Positions 42,594 through 51,548 of a stretch of DNA of 64,000 nucleotides are shown in pieces. A model generated the notes under the pieces. That model was not told the origin of the DNA, ran no database searches, and saw only the letters and a program-made list of their open reading frames with translations. The DNA comes from Hoeflea_A sp965216535 (GTDB taxonomy: Bacteria; Pseudomonadota; Alphaproteobacteria; Rhizobiales; Rhizobiaceae), in assembly GCA_965216535.1 (NCBI GenBank), contig OZ244175.1, positions 5,332,001-5,396,000 on the forward strand, in the 5' to 3' direction. How positions within the stretch are numbered: position 1 is the stretch's first letter; the number at the start of each line of letters is the position of its first letter. The position numbers and the translations under genes were made by a program.

Positions 42594-43846
42594 CAGGCCA
42601 CCCGCTCGATATCGGCGCCACAGAGACGCAGCTTGCGATCCAGCCGCTCGTAACCACGGTCAAGGTGATAGATCCTGTTGACGACAGTCTCGCCCTCGGC
42701 CACCAGGCCGGCCAGAACCAGGCAGACCGATGCACGCAGATCGGTCGCCATGACCTGGGCCCCCTTCAACGGAGCACCACCTCGAACCAGCGCAGTTGTT
42801 CCCTGAAGCTTGATGTCGGCGCCGAGACGCATCAGTTCCGGCACATGCATGAAGCGGTTTTCGAACACTGTTTCGCGCAGCAGCGACGCGCCCTCGGCAC
42901 CGCACATGAGCGCCATGAACTGAGCCTGCAGGTCGGTTGGGAACCCCGGATAGGGCTCGGTCGTCAGATCGGCAGCCTTCAAGGGTCCATCTCGGGAAAC
43001 CACCAGTCCGCGATCGCCCGGCCAGACGCTGGTTCCGGTTGCCTCGAGCAGCTGCACCACCGACGCCATATGTTCGAGACGCGCACGGGTCAGCTCCAAC
43101 TGACCGCCGGTGATGGCAGCGGCAACGGCATAGGTACCGGCTTCGATGCGGTCCGGAATGATCTCGTGCGTCGCCTTTCGCCATCCACGATCGCCCTGGA
43201 TCAGGATGCGGTGGGTGCCGGCGCCTTCGATGTGGGCGCCCATTGCGTTGAGGCAGGCGGCAAGATCGGCGACTTCCGGCTCGCGGGCGGCATTGAGAAT
43301 TTCCGTTTCGCCAGCGGCGGCCGTCGCTGCCATCATTGCCGTGTGAGTGGCCCCGACAGAAGGCGATCCGAGAACGATGCGGGCGCCAGTCAATCCGTTC
43401 GGGGCTGCGGCCACGATCATGCCGCCCTCAACCTCGATCTCCGCACCGAGGCTTTCCAGCGCCCTGATATGCATGTCGACCGGCCGCGCGCCGATAGCAC
43501 AGCCACCGGGCATGGACACACGGGCATGGCCGAAACGAGCGAGCAGCGGGGCGAGCACCAGCACGGTTGCCCGCATACGCCGAACGGTGTCGTAGGACGT
43601 TTCCTCGGATTGGGCAGCACCGGCGTCGATGATCGCCGTTTGGCCCGAGCGCGAAACACTGACGCCGTGCTGGGTGACCACGCCCAGCATCTTTTCGACG
43701 TCGGTGACGGTTGGCAGGTTACTCAACTCGAGCGGATGTGGACTCAAAAGCGACGCGGCTATTTGCGGCAGAGCAGCGTTTTTTGCCCCGGATATCGGCA
43801 CGGCGCCCTGCAGTCTGTTTCCGCCGATGATGCGCAATTTGTCCAT
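42593..43846 (-). CDS. murA: UDP-N-acetylglucosamine 1-carboxyvinyltransferase (MurA copy)
   Basis: A 417-residue EPSP-synthase-fold enzyme beginning MDKLRIIGGNRLQGAVPISG at the ATG at 43846. An upstream in-frame GTG at 43882 has no better ribosome site. The fosfomycin-sensitive Cys is present (Cys116 in PGGCAIGARPVDMH), so the enzyme should be active. It adds enolpyruvate from PEP to UDP-GlcNAc, the first committed step of peptidoglycan synthesis. Its place at the head of a recycling operon is unusual; it may be a second copy tied to recycling, which cannot be settled from this window. Confidence 0.9.
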   Translation of the reverse strand: MDKLRIIGGNRLQGAVPISGAKNAALPQIAASLLSPHPLELSNLPTVTDVEKMLGVVTQHGVSVSRSGQTAIIDAGAAQSEETSYDTVRRMRATVLVLAPLLARFGHARVSMPGGCAIGARPVDMHIRALESLGAEIEVEGGMIVAAAPNGLTGARIVLGSPSVGATHTAMMAATAAAGETEILNAAREPEVADLAACLNAMGAHIEGAGTHRILIQGDRGWRKATHEIIPDRIEAGTYAVAAAITGGQLELTRARLEHMASVVQLLEATGTSVWPGDRGLVVSRDGPLKAADLTTEPYPGFPTDLQAQFMALMCGAEGASLLRETVFENRFMHVPELMRLGADIKLQGTTALVRGGAPLKGAQVMATDLRASVCLVLAGLVAEGETVVNRIYHLDRGYERLDRKLRLCGADIERVA

Positions 43847-43887
43847 GCGTTCACGCCTGAATAGCCGTAATGGAATCGACACTGAAT

Positions 43888-43914
43888 CACTGGTTCCAGT
43901 GCCGTCAGTGGAAC
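43888..43914. promoter_or_regulatory. overlapping inverted repeats upstream of the MurA gene
   Basis: CACTGG-TT-CCAGTG (43888-43901) is a perfect inverted repeat. It overlaps a second one with GTTCCA and TGGAAC arms (43893-43914). Together they look like an operator 42-68 bp before the ATG. It does not resemble the GAAT-N5-ATTC boxes. Confidence 0.35.
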
Positions 43915-44025
43915 GGAGACTGCACAGGTTCGTGCGATCTTTTCAACACCAACGTGTACAATTTGGCGATCTGCGGCGACCGTGCGTGCGCAGATAATCG
44001 AATTCTTTCAGGGCGTTGAGATGAG

Positions 44026-45906
44026 CTACGAAGAATTCGATTCAGTCAGGCTTCCTCCACCAGCAGATGAGTCTTCCTGGCGTCGTTCATCGTAGTAGGC
44101 TGCCAATGCGGAAAAGGCTTCCTTACGCGTAGCCTTGTCGGCGGCGATCAGGCCTTTGCGGTTATAGCCGCGCTGGAAAACGTTCTGCCGCCGCTCGCAG
44201 CGGAAGTCATAGAGGATCCAGGGCGTCATTCCGGCGACGAAGGGAATCGAGCGCAAAATGGCAATCTGCTTTCGGTAGACCTCCGTCATGTAGGCCTCGC
44301 TGAAAAGGTGGCGTTTCGGTCCGTGTTCGGTGATGTCGGCATCGGCTCCGGTCTCGGAGATGACCACCGGCTTGCCTGGCTTGGAATTACGGCCGATGGC
44401 GGCGAGGTCTTCGAAATCCTCCTCGTACCAGCCGTAATATTCGTTGATGCCGATGACATCGATATGGTCAGCCAAGCGATCATCGATGCGCATCCTGGCA
44501 TGGTTCACCAGGCAGGCCGCCGACGTCAGCCGAGTCGGATCCGCGGCCTTCGCCGCCTCTGCCAGACGGCGCATGAAGTCGAGCCGGGCATCGGTATCCG
44601 GGTTTTCGTTGCCGACCGACCAGATGATGACGCTGGCGCGGTTCCGATCCCTTTTGATCAACTCGAGCAATTGGTTCCGCGCATCCTGAAACGTGTCGGG
44701 ATTGTCGAAGGCGATCGCCCAATAGACCGGAATTTCCTCCCACAGCAGGAAGCCCAATTCATCGGCCAATTGCGCAGCGCGCTCGTGATGCGGGTAATGC
44801 GCCAGCCGGAGGAAATTGCAATTGAGGTCGCGCGCGTGCTCGAAGCGCCGTTGGAGATCCGCTTCATCGGTCACTTTGCCGTGCGCCGCATCGTCCTCGT
44901 GAACGGAAATGCCGCGCAGGAACAGAGGCTTCCCGTTGAGATGAATTGCCTCTCCCACCCGGTCGACCTGACGAAAGCCGACGCGATCAGACACACGGTC
45001 CGGACCGGCGGTGAATTCGACCTCGTAGAGTTTTGGATCGTCCGGTGACCAGAGTTCCGGGACTGCCGAGATGACCGCTCTGCCCTTGCCCAGTCCGTCA
45101 AGTTCGATCGGCTCGTCGATATCGAGTTCGGGAATTCGCAGCCGTGCTTCGACCGGCTCGTTCGTTTCAACCTCCACCTCGACAGCGATGTTGGAATAGG
45201 TACCGTCCGGCACCAGATGGACGAACAGGTCGCGAATGACGATCGGCGGCGTTTCGAAGAGCGCAACCTCGCGATAGACACCACCGTAGTTGAACCAGTC
45301 GGTGTTGCGCATCGGAACCCGGTCGAGGGTGCGGGAGTTGTTGACGACCAGCATCAGCCAGTTGCGCCCAGCCTTCAATTGGTTCGTAAGCTCACAGAAG
45401 AACGGCGTCGATCCCCCATAGTGGTTGCCGAGAAACTCTCCGTTGAGGAACACCTTGCAGTCATACTGCGCGGCGCCGACCCGCATGAAGCGACGGCGAC
45501 CGTTCCCGTCGTCCGGCATATCCAGGGGTCGCGAATACCAGGCACTGCCCTCGAAGAAGTACCACTTCTCCTTCAGCATCTGCCAACAGGATGGCACCGG
45601 CACTGTCTCCCCCTCATGCGGGTCGTAGTCCCATGGCTCGGTGCGCTCTTCGGCCTGCACTTTCTCCATGGCGTACCATTTTTGCCGTAGTCCGGTGTCG
45701 AGCAGGTCGACGCAAAAATTCCATTCGCCGTCGAGCGATTGTGCCGGTCGCCCGCCCGTGAAGATCATGCCTTCGTGGTTCAAGTCCTGTCGATTGAACG
45801 GCCTGTCATAGGCCTCGTCATGGAGCGCTTGCAGCGCGTTTTCTGCAAGATTTGAACGTTCCAGCAAGGTGACCTCCGAAGGGAACAAGGGGTTGAATCT
45901 ACCCAT
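44026..45906 (-). CDS. glycoside hydrolase family 2 (beta-glucuronidase/galactosidase-like)
   Basis: A 626-residue GH2 enzyme: N-terminal jelly-roll (about 40-215, SLDGEWNFCVDLLD), immunoglobulin-like domain (215-315), then the TIM barrel. The acid/base Glu lies in RNRASVIIWSVGNENPD, matching the GH2 signature, and the nucleophile is probably the Glu in VVISETGADADI. There is no signal peptide, so it acts in the cytoplasm on an imported glycoside. I start at the ATG at 45906; the alternative TTG at 45930 is weaker. The sugar specificity cannot be decided. Confidence 0.88.
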   Translation of the reverse strand: MGRFNPLFPSEVTLLERSNLAENALQALHDEAYDRPFNRQDLNHEGMIFTGGRPAQSLDGEWNFCVDLLDTGLRQKWYAMEKVQAEERTEPWDYDPHEGETVPVPSCWQMLKEKWYFFEGSAWYSRPLDMPDDGNGRRRFMRVGAAQYDCKVFLNGEFLGNHYGGSTPFFCELTNQLKAGRNWLMLVVNNSRTLDRVPMRNTDWFNYGGVYREVALFETPPIVIRDLFVHLVPDGTYSNIAVEVEVETNEPVEARLRIPELDIDEPIELDGLGKGRAVISAVPELWSPDDPKLYEVEFTAGPDRVSDRVGFRQVDRVGEAIHLNGKPLFLRGISVHEDDAAHGKVTDEADLQRRFEHARDLNCNFLRLAHYPHHERAAQLADELGFLLWEEIPVYWAIAFDNPDTFQDARNQLLELIKRDRNRASVIIWSVGNENPDTDARLDFMRRLAEAAKAADPTRLTSAACLVNHARMRIDDRLADHIDVIGINEYYGWYEEDFEDLAAIGRNSKPGKPVVISETGADADITEHGPKRHLFSEAYMTEVYRKQIAILRSIPFVAGMTPWILYDFRCERRQNVFQRGYNRKGLIAADKATRKEAFSALAAYYDERRQEDSSAGGGSLTESNSS

Positions 45907-46052
45907 GACGAGGCCACCGGACGAAGTCAAATCGGTTGTCGGTCGTTTCCAGTCATCGGATCGTTTTTGCGCTTATCGGATAGACAACGCTGAAAGCACG
46001 CTGCATTCTTTAAGCTCTAAATATCCAGAGACCATACACAGGGAGGAGACGC

Positions 46053-46505
46053 ATGACCCAAGACCTCGAAAAGGGCATCACCCGCAATGGCACAGGCCAC
46101 GCCGACAAGAGCTGGAACATTCTTGGCCAGACCTACTATCCGAAAGCCTGCTGCGACTCGACCTTCGCGTTCGAGACCAACTCTGAACCCGGTCAATTCG
46201 TTCCGGTGCACGTGCATCCCACCCAGGACGAATTCATCCTGGTCCAGGAAGGCGTGCTTGACCTGAAACTTGACGGCCAGTGGGTAAAGGCCGAGGCCGG
46301 AGACCTTGTGCGCATGCCAAGAGGCATCCCGCATGGCTATTTCAACAAATCCGACAAGCCGGCCCGTGCAATGTTCTGGGTGTCGCCGGCCCGCAAACTC
46401 GAAGAGCTCTTCAACAATCTCCACAATCTGGAAGATCCGGAAGAAGTGGTGAAGGTCTCAGCACGGCACGAAGTCGACTTCCTGCCACCGGAAGCCAACG
46501 ACTAG
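46053..46505 (+). CDS. cupin domain protein
   Basis: A 150-residue single-domain cupin: motif 1 is VPVHVHPTQDEFILVQEG with two His and a Glu for metal, motif 2 is GDLVRMPRGIPHGYFNKS. GGGAGGAG precedes the ATG. It is divergent from the GH2 gene and converges on the sigma-factor gene with a 1-bp gap between stops. Its role is unknown; small cupins of this type act as metal-dependent isomerases, dioxygenases or sensors. Confidence 0.85.
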   Translation: MTQDLEKGITRNGTGHADKSWNILGQTYYPKACCDSTFAFETNSEPGQFVPVHVHPTQDEFILVQEGVLDLKLDGQWVKAEAGDLVRMPRGIPHGYFNKSDKPARAMFWVSPARKLEELFNNLHNLEDPEEVVKVSARHEVDFLPPEAND

Positions 46506-46506
46506 A

Positions 46507-47379
46507 CTAATGAGCCAACCCGGCCAGTTTGTCCGGATTGCGAACCACCAGAACCCGCTGGATGCGGCGGTCGACATCGATGTCAAGCCCGACCGCCGCA
46601 TGGATCCTTTCGCCGACCGTGATGACAAAGCCGGGCAGTCCGCCGACGGTCACGGCTTCAATGCTGCCTCTTGACCAGTGCTTTCGCCAAAGACCGTCAA
46701 GGAAACGCGCCACGCGATCGCTCCCGCTGATAACATTGGTCGCCGACAGGACCTTGCCACCGCCATCGGCCCACATCTCAACATCGCGGCTGAGCAGCGT
46801 CTCCAGTGAGGCCAATTCACCGGTCCGGATCGCCGACAGGAATTCGTCCAGAAGCTGAGCACCCGTCTCCTTGGGCGGCACCCAACGCTGACGTTCCTGA
46901 CGAGCGTGGCGACGCCCACGCGCGACAAGTTGGCGGCAAGCTGTCTCGCTTCGACCCAGGATCTCGGCAACCCTGGCGTAGTCGTAGTCGAAAACCTCCC
47001 GCAGCAGAAAGGCGGCGCGTTCTGCGGGCGTCAGCCGTTCAAGCACCAGCAGGAATGCCATCGACAGGGTGTCGGCCAGTTCCGCCTCCGGTTCGACAAC
47101 GGCGATCGGCTCGGGAAGCCAAGGGCCGACATAGTCAATGCGCTGACGCTTTGCCGCCCGCAAGGAATCGATGGCCAGTCGCGTGCAGGTGCGCACCAGC
47201 CAGGCCTCAGCAACCCTGATCTTGCTCCGGTCGGCATTCTGCCAGCGCAGAAAGGTCTCCTGCACGATGTCGTCGGCTTCCGCCGCCGTTCCGAGCATCC
47301 GATAGGCGATGCCCCACAGGCGTTGCCGCGCCGCCTCGAACGGCGCGGCAGGATCGTTGATCTTGATTGTTTCGCTCAT
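46507..47379 (-). CDS. ECF41-type RNA polymerase sigma factor
   Basis: A 290-residue extracytoplasmic-function sigma factor with a C-terminal SnoaL-like domain. Region 2 is RLWGIAYRMLGTAAEADDIV and region 4 is AAFLLREVFDYDYARVAEIL. Three hallmarks of group ECF41 are visible: WLPEP in the linker, DGGGK in the C-terminal extension and NPDKL near the end. In this group the extension replaces an anti-sigma factor and tunes activity. It lies 10 bp downstream of an AhpD/carboxymuconolactone-decarboxylase-like gene, the usual partner. The start at 47379 avoids reading into that gene. Confidence 0.92.
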   Translation of the reverse strand: MSETIKINDPAAPFEAARQRLWGIAYRMLGTAAEADDIVQETFLRWQNADRSKIRVAEAWLVRTCTRLAIDSLRAAKRQRIDYVGPWLPEPIAVVEPEAELADTLSMAFLLVLERLTPAERAAFLLREVFDYDYARVAEILGRSETACRQLVARGRRHARQERQRWVPPKETGAQLLDEFLSAIRTGELASLETLLSRDVEMWADGGGKVLSATNVISGSDRVARFLDGLWRKHWSRGSIEAVTVGGLPGFVITVGERIHAAVGLDIDVDRRIQRVLVVRNPDKLAGLAH

Positions 47380-47389
47380 GGGTTCCGGC

Positions 47390-47833
47390 TCAGGCGGCGA
47401 GAGATCCGTGGGCGGCGACACCCAAACGGTTCCAGGCATTGATCGCCGCAATGGTCATCGAAATCGCAGCAATTTCACCGGCATCGTAGTGACTTTGCAG
47501 GTCGCCATAAAGCCGGTCGAGATCGGCACGACTGTCATTGTCGGTCAAAGCCTCGGTCCAGGCGAGTGCCGCCCGTTCCGCATCGGAGTAGAGTTTTGTG
47601 TCACGCCAAACGATTACCTGGTCGAGCCGAGCGTTGGTTTCACCGTCCTCGCGGCCCTCCCGGGTGTGCATTTCGACGCAATAGGCACAGCCATTGATCT
47701 GCGATGCCCGGAGCTTGATCAGATGGTTGAGTTTCTTGTCCAGTGCGGACTCGGAAATCGCCTGTTCGACCGAAATCAGGCCCTGCACCAGTTCCGGTGC
47801 CGTCTTGTAGATGTTGAAGCGCATGTCGCTCAT
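47390..47833 (-). CDS. carboxymuconolactone decarboxylase / AhpD-like protein
   Basis: A 147-residue AhpD-fold protein with the redox-type motif INGCAYCVEMHTREGREDGE (C-x2-C plus His). Such proteins are alkylhydroperoxidase- or decarboxylase-like and are the standard target and neighbour of ECF41 sigma factors. AAGGA lies 8 bp before the ATG at 47833. A promoter resembling the ECF41 consensus lies about 55-80 bp upstream of the start. Confidence 0.9.
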   Translation of the reverse strand: MSDMRFNIYKTAPELVQGLISVEQAISESALDKKLNHLIKLRASQINGCAYCVEMHTREGREDGETNARLDQVIVWRDTKLYSDAERAALAWTEALTDNDSRADLDRLYGDLQSHYDAGEIAAISMTIAAINAWNRLGVAAHGSLAA

Positions 47834-47887
47834 CTCTGATGTCCTTCTTGGTTCGTTGATGGGGGCATTTGGCCCACCTGAAACCAA

Positions 47888-47914
47888 GACGTGCGAGGAC
47901 ACCCGTTTGTGACT
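47888..47914 (-). promoter_or_regulatory. candidate ECF41-dependent promoter
   Basis: On the minus strand AGTCACA (47914-47908), 16 bp, then CGTC (47891-47888). From memory, ECF41 promoters read TGTCACA at -35 and CGTC at -10 with about this spacing, so all but one base agrees. It would drive the AhpD-like gene and the sigma factor itself. Confidence 0.6.
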
Positions 47915-47935
47915 CGGGGCTCCAAAAAAAATTAC

Positions 47936-49360
47936 TCAGGCCCGCTTCAGCCTGTCCGACAGCGCGACATAGTCTGTTTTCGACCGGTGTCGCCGGTCGA
48001 GGGGAATTTCCCTGAGATAGCGAACGTCCGGTACCCCAAGCTCTTTTGCTGCGGACTTCCATTGATCGAGCTTTGCGGAATCGCCGGCGACGGCAAGGAC
48101 CGGTTGACCGTCGACATTCGCCAGCGCCGACCTTTCCGCACCCGGCCAGAACCGCGCGGCCGTCTCGACAGCGAACGGATCGACGCCGCCGATGCGCGCA
48201 TTGGTTCTCCCCAACAGCCAAAGCCGTCCCCGTTCGTCGAGCCGCCCGGCATCGCCGGTTCGGTGCCAGATGCGACCGTCGCGTTCCACTTTGGTCTCGG
48301 CGTTTTGCGCTGGATCGAGATAGGATTCATTGACATGTGCGCCGGCGACCCGGATCTCGCCATCCTCGATCCTGATGTCGACCGCATCCACCGGCTGCCC
48401 CGCCAGCAGGCCCTCACCCGTTTTCATACGATCCAGGTCGTCAGCGGAGATATCGGCGTAATCAAGATGGGCGATCGGCTCAGCTTCGGTCGATCCGTAG
48501 ACGGCGATCAGCTTCAGACCGTGGCACAGGTCGGCCAACCGGTTGAGCGTGTCGGGAAAGACCGGGCCGCCGCCGGTGAATATTGCATGCAGCGACGGCA
48601 GTGTCGCGGCGTCACCAAGGGTTTCGCAGATGGCCGGCGGAACCAGAAGCCGAGTGATCCCGTATCGTTCGATCTGTGCATGGATGGTTTGCGCATCCAC
48701 CTGATCATGCCGGGTCAACTTCCATTCCGGCAGAACCGTAGTGATCCCCAATGCCAGGCAAACCAGCACGAAAACGGGAAAGGCGACCAGGTCGCGCTCG
48801 CCCTCCGGTCGCGGTTCCAGCATTGGAGAAATGGCATCGCATTGAGCCATCATGAATGCATGGCTGCGGGCGATTGCCTTCGGTGCGCCAGTCGAGCCGC
48901 TGGTAAACGAGATCAACGCTATATCGGCCGGAGAAACCCTGATGTCAGGAGCCAGCCCCGGGTCCGCCCTTTGTGGCGAAACCCGCAGTTCCAGGCGTAA
49001 GAGCTCCGGGATCACGAAACTCAGAATTCGATAGAGGCCGCTGGCCAAAAAGGCCTTCGGTCTGGTCGTGCGAGCGGCGTGGCGAAGCCCCTTCAAGCCC
49101 ATGGCCGGTTCCGGAAAGACCACGGTCGCGCCAACCCTCCAGACTGCCGCAAGACTGGCATAGAGCTCAATGCCGACCGGCATCGCCATCAACACGCGAT
49201 CGCCCGGACCGATGCCGCGGGCCGCAAAGCCGGCAGCGAGGGATTTGGCCAGGATGTCGAGATCCTCGAAACTGATATCCCGGCCGCCTTTCTCGATGAT
49301 CGCCGTTCGGGAGCCGAAACGGTCGACCGCATCGGCAAAGGCATCGAGAAGCGTGGTCAA
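47936..49360 (-). CDS. AMP-dependent acyl-CoA synthetase/ligase
   Basis: A 474-residue ANL-family adenylating enzyme: P-loop ISFTSGSTGAPKAIARSHAF, LIAVYGSTEAEPIAH (A5 motif), WHRTGDAGRLDERGRLWLLG (A7/A8). It is somewhat short, and the C-terminal lid with KTDYVALSDRL is reduced. It activates a carboxylic acid as acyl-AMP and then CoA ester. The start is a TTG that overlaps the preceding stop (TTGA). It is the last gene of the seven-gene overlapping operon, so it probably loads an acid used in that pathway. Confidence 0.83.
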   Translation of the reverse strand: MTTLLDAFADAVDRFGSRTAIIEKGGRDISFEDLDILAKSLAAGFAARGIGPGDRVLMAMPVGIELYASLAAVWRVGATVVFPEPAMGLKGLRHAARTTRPKAFLASGLYRILSFVIPELLRLELRVSPQRADPGLAPDIRVSPADIALISFTSGSTGAPKAIARSHAFMMAQCDAISPMLEPRPEGERDLVAFPVFVLVCLALGITTVLPEWKLTRHDQVDAQTIHAQIERYGITRLLVPPAICETLGDAATLPSLHAIFTGGGPVFPDTLNRLADLCHGLKLIAVYGSTEAEPIAHLDYADISADDLDRMKTGEGLLAGQPVDAVDIRIEDGEIRVAGAHVNESYLDPAQNAETKVERDGRIWHRTGDAGRLDERGRLWLLGRTNARIGGVDPFAVETAARFWPGAERSALANVDGQPVLAVAGDSAKLDQWKSAAKELGVPDVRYLREIPLDRRHRSKTDYVALSDRLKRA

Positions 49361-50208
49361 AGCGTTTGTCCAAAAAGGGTGTAGCGGCGAAAAATCTCGG
49401 CGCCGTGCTGGGTGCTGCGTTCGCGCGAGATATTCGCATCGCTCATCAGCGCATGGATGGTTGTTTCAAAACCCATATCAAGCGCGTTGCGGTGGAAGGC
49501 ATCGGCGAGCAAATGACCGACGCCGCGCAATCCGCTGGCATAGGTCTTGAGGATGGCAGCGTCCGGATTCGGGCCCTGGCTATAGTCCGGGATTCCAAAC
49601 AGAAAGCCGGCCAGTTGCCCGTCGGCGGTCCGTGCAAAGAAGATCAACTCGCGTTTCAGAAAAGGCACGTAGGGCATGTAGAGGCCGAGAAAGGCTTCCC
49701 GCGTAATCGGCTTGTAGAACGCATTACGGGCGAACCCTTCGACAGAGAAATCATAAACCTCGCCAAAGAAGTCCTCGGGCCGATCGCCATCCCAGTTGAC
49801 GATTTCAACACCATCAGCCGCTTCCGGATGATCGCCAATGGCATCCACGGTGGCGGCCCGCATCGACACATAACCGCCGATCGGCTCGAACCCGGTCGTT
49901 TCCAGAACTGCAACATCATGCTCGCCGCTGACCGGTTCCATCAGGAACGTGGGCGAACCGTCGCTCTCGGTCACGGCCCGATAGGCATGCCAGGTATCGC
50001 CGTCCATCGGGCCAATCAGCGCTTCGAACCCATCCGCCGTCAGCATGGCCTTGGCTTTTGAAACCAGCTCTTTGCCGCCGTCGGCCGATTTGAGTTTCAG
50101 CTTGCCCAGGGACGCGGTTCGCTTGCCGTCCCATGCCGGTGCGTTGCGATAGACAGCCAAGCTGGAGGTTCCGTCCGAGATCGTTTCGAAATCGGTGTCG
50201 CCCGTCAT
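49357..50208 (-). CDS. GNAT-like acyltransferase of unknown substrate
   Basis: A 283-residue protein that I do not recognise precisely. The C-terminal half resembles a GNAT fold of the large, N-terminally extended type (LIFFARTADGQLAGFLFGIP, followed by KTYASGLRGVGHLLADAF in the acetyl-CoA-binding position). No membrane segment is seen. It overlaps both neighbours by 4 bp and lies between the membrane kinase-like protein and the acyl ligase, so transfer of an acyl group from the ligase product is a reasonable guess. Confidence 0.6.
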   Translation of the reverse strand: MTGDTDFETISDGTSSLAVYRNAPAWDGKRTASLGKLKLKSADGGKELVSKAKAMLTADGFEALIGPMDGDTWHAYRAVTESDGSPTFLMEPVSGEHDVAVLETTGFEPIGGYVSMRAATVDAIGDHPEAADGVEIVNWDGDRPEDFFGEVYDFSVEGFARNAFYKPITREAFLGLYMPYVPFLKRELIFFARTADGQLAGFLFGIPDYSQGPNPDAAILKTYASGLRGVGHLLADAFHRNALDMGFETTIHALMSDANISRERSTQHGAEIFRRYTLFGQTL

Positions 50209-51548
50209 GACACACCTCCTTGCCTGAAATGAAGATAAAGGTAGCTGGCAAGCGGAACCAGGGCTGCCACGATGGCAACCTTGGCATGCCGGCTATCGCG
50301 ATAAAGGGCCGGCAGCAACAGAGCCGCCAGCGAACACACCAGCAGGCTGATCACAATGAATGGCAAAAGTGGCCCGTGCCAGCGGGATATTTCCGGATTG
50401 AAAGCAATGACACCGCTGACGATGGCTGAGAGGCCGATCACCACGATGGCCGCGGTACCGACCCGAACCCACCCGGGACGTCCCGCCACGGCCAGAACTA
50501 TCAATTGCATGATGATGCCGGCACAAATCAGCGCGTAAAACGAGATCGCCGTGCTGTCCAAGGCAAGACCGCCGAAGAAAGCGACGAAGGAAACCACGGC
50601 CAGCATGGCCAGCATGTCGAGGTCCGGGTGGCCGGCATTGCTCGGATTGTGGCGACGGGCGTAAGCCTGCGCGACGAGCGTCGACGCCGGCAATATCATG
50701 TTGATCGGCGTGACAACGGCCCCAATCATGAACAGGGCGGCCGTGTAGGCACGCGCCGTGTGGACGTTGATGTCGAGCAGCGCACCGCCATAGACCCGAA
50801 GAAGCGTGAAGGCGGCGAGGAAACCGAGCGCCAGAAGCAACAGCACCCAGGGTGCGCTCTCCATGTGAACGGCCAGGAGGAAAAGCACGCCAACAGGAAC
50901 GAAGTAGTTGTCGAAACCGCGCCAGCTGTCAGCCTCCACCACCGTGGCAAAGGAGGCCGTGATCAACGACAGCAAAACGACGTTGGCGCGCGGCACATCC
51001 GACAACAGCAGCAGCGCAACCATGGCCAGGATCCACGTCACCATGAAGAAGATGACCGATCCCTCGATGCTCTTCTGACCTTCCTCGATCGTGTAGCGCA
51101 TGCGTCCGTAGCTTGAACCCGCCAAGGCGGCGGCCGCATCCGAAAGGGTCAGGACCGCGAGCGGCAGGACGTAGAGAACGGGTTCGGCTGCCTGACCGGA
51201 AAAGAAATAGAGCGTGGCGACAGCCGCCACCAGCATGAAGTCGCCCCAGGACTTGCGCTCGACTCCGTGAAGTGCTGCCCCTGCCCCGGCAGTGGCTATC
51301 GACGGGATCCGTAACACGGCCATTACCGCGACCGCCAGCGCCAGCAGACCGTAGACTAGCCAGGCCTCTGGCAGCAGCCAGGGCAGCGAGATCGCAAACA
51401 GTCCGGTCGCCACATGCACGGCCTTGCGCTGTATCTCGGCACTCCATCCGTAGCGGCGTCCGGCCAGGCGCACCAGCCACATGCCGGCGACCAGAAGGCC
51501 GACCGCGAACGGCAGGAGCAGAACGGCAAGCGCCGGTGGGAGCGTCAA
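50205..51548 (-). CDS. dolichol/phytol-kinase-like CTP-dependent membrane protein
   Basis: A 447-residue polytopic membrane protein with about 12 hydrophobic helices. Near the N-terminus RKAVHVATGLFAISLPWLLP matches the entry motif of the SEC59/VTE5/DGK1 family. LSDAAAALAGSSYGRMRY followed by GQKSIEGSVIFF matches its CTP-binding signature. The family phosphorylates lipid alcohols such as dolichol, phytol or diacylglycerol with CTP. It is about twice the usual length; the extra C-terminal half is also membrane-spanning. The start is a TTG overlapping the preceding stop. Confidence 0.75.
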   Translation of the reverse strand: MTLPPALAVLLLPFAVGLLVAGMWLVRLAGRRYGWSAEIQRKAVHVATGLFAISLPWLLPEAWLVYGLLALAVAVMAVLRIPSIATAGAGAALHGVERKSWGDFMLVAAVATLYFFSGQAAEPVLYVLPLAVLTLSDAAAALAGSSYGRMRYTIEEGQKSIEGSVIFFMVTWILAMVALLLLSDVPRANVVLLSLITASFATVVEADSWRGFDNYFVPVGVLFLLAVHMESAPWVLLLLALGFLAAFTLLRVYGGALLDINVHTARAYTAALFMIGAVVTPINMILPASTLVAQAYARRHNPSNAGHPDLDMLAMLAVVSFVAFFGGLALDSTAISFYALICAGIIMQLIVLAVAGRPGWVRVGTAAIVVIGLSAIVSGVIAFNPEISRWHGPLLPFIVISLLVCSLAALLLPALYRDSRHAKVAIVAALVPLASYLYLHFRQGGVS

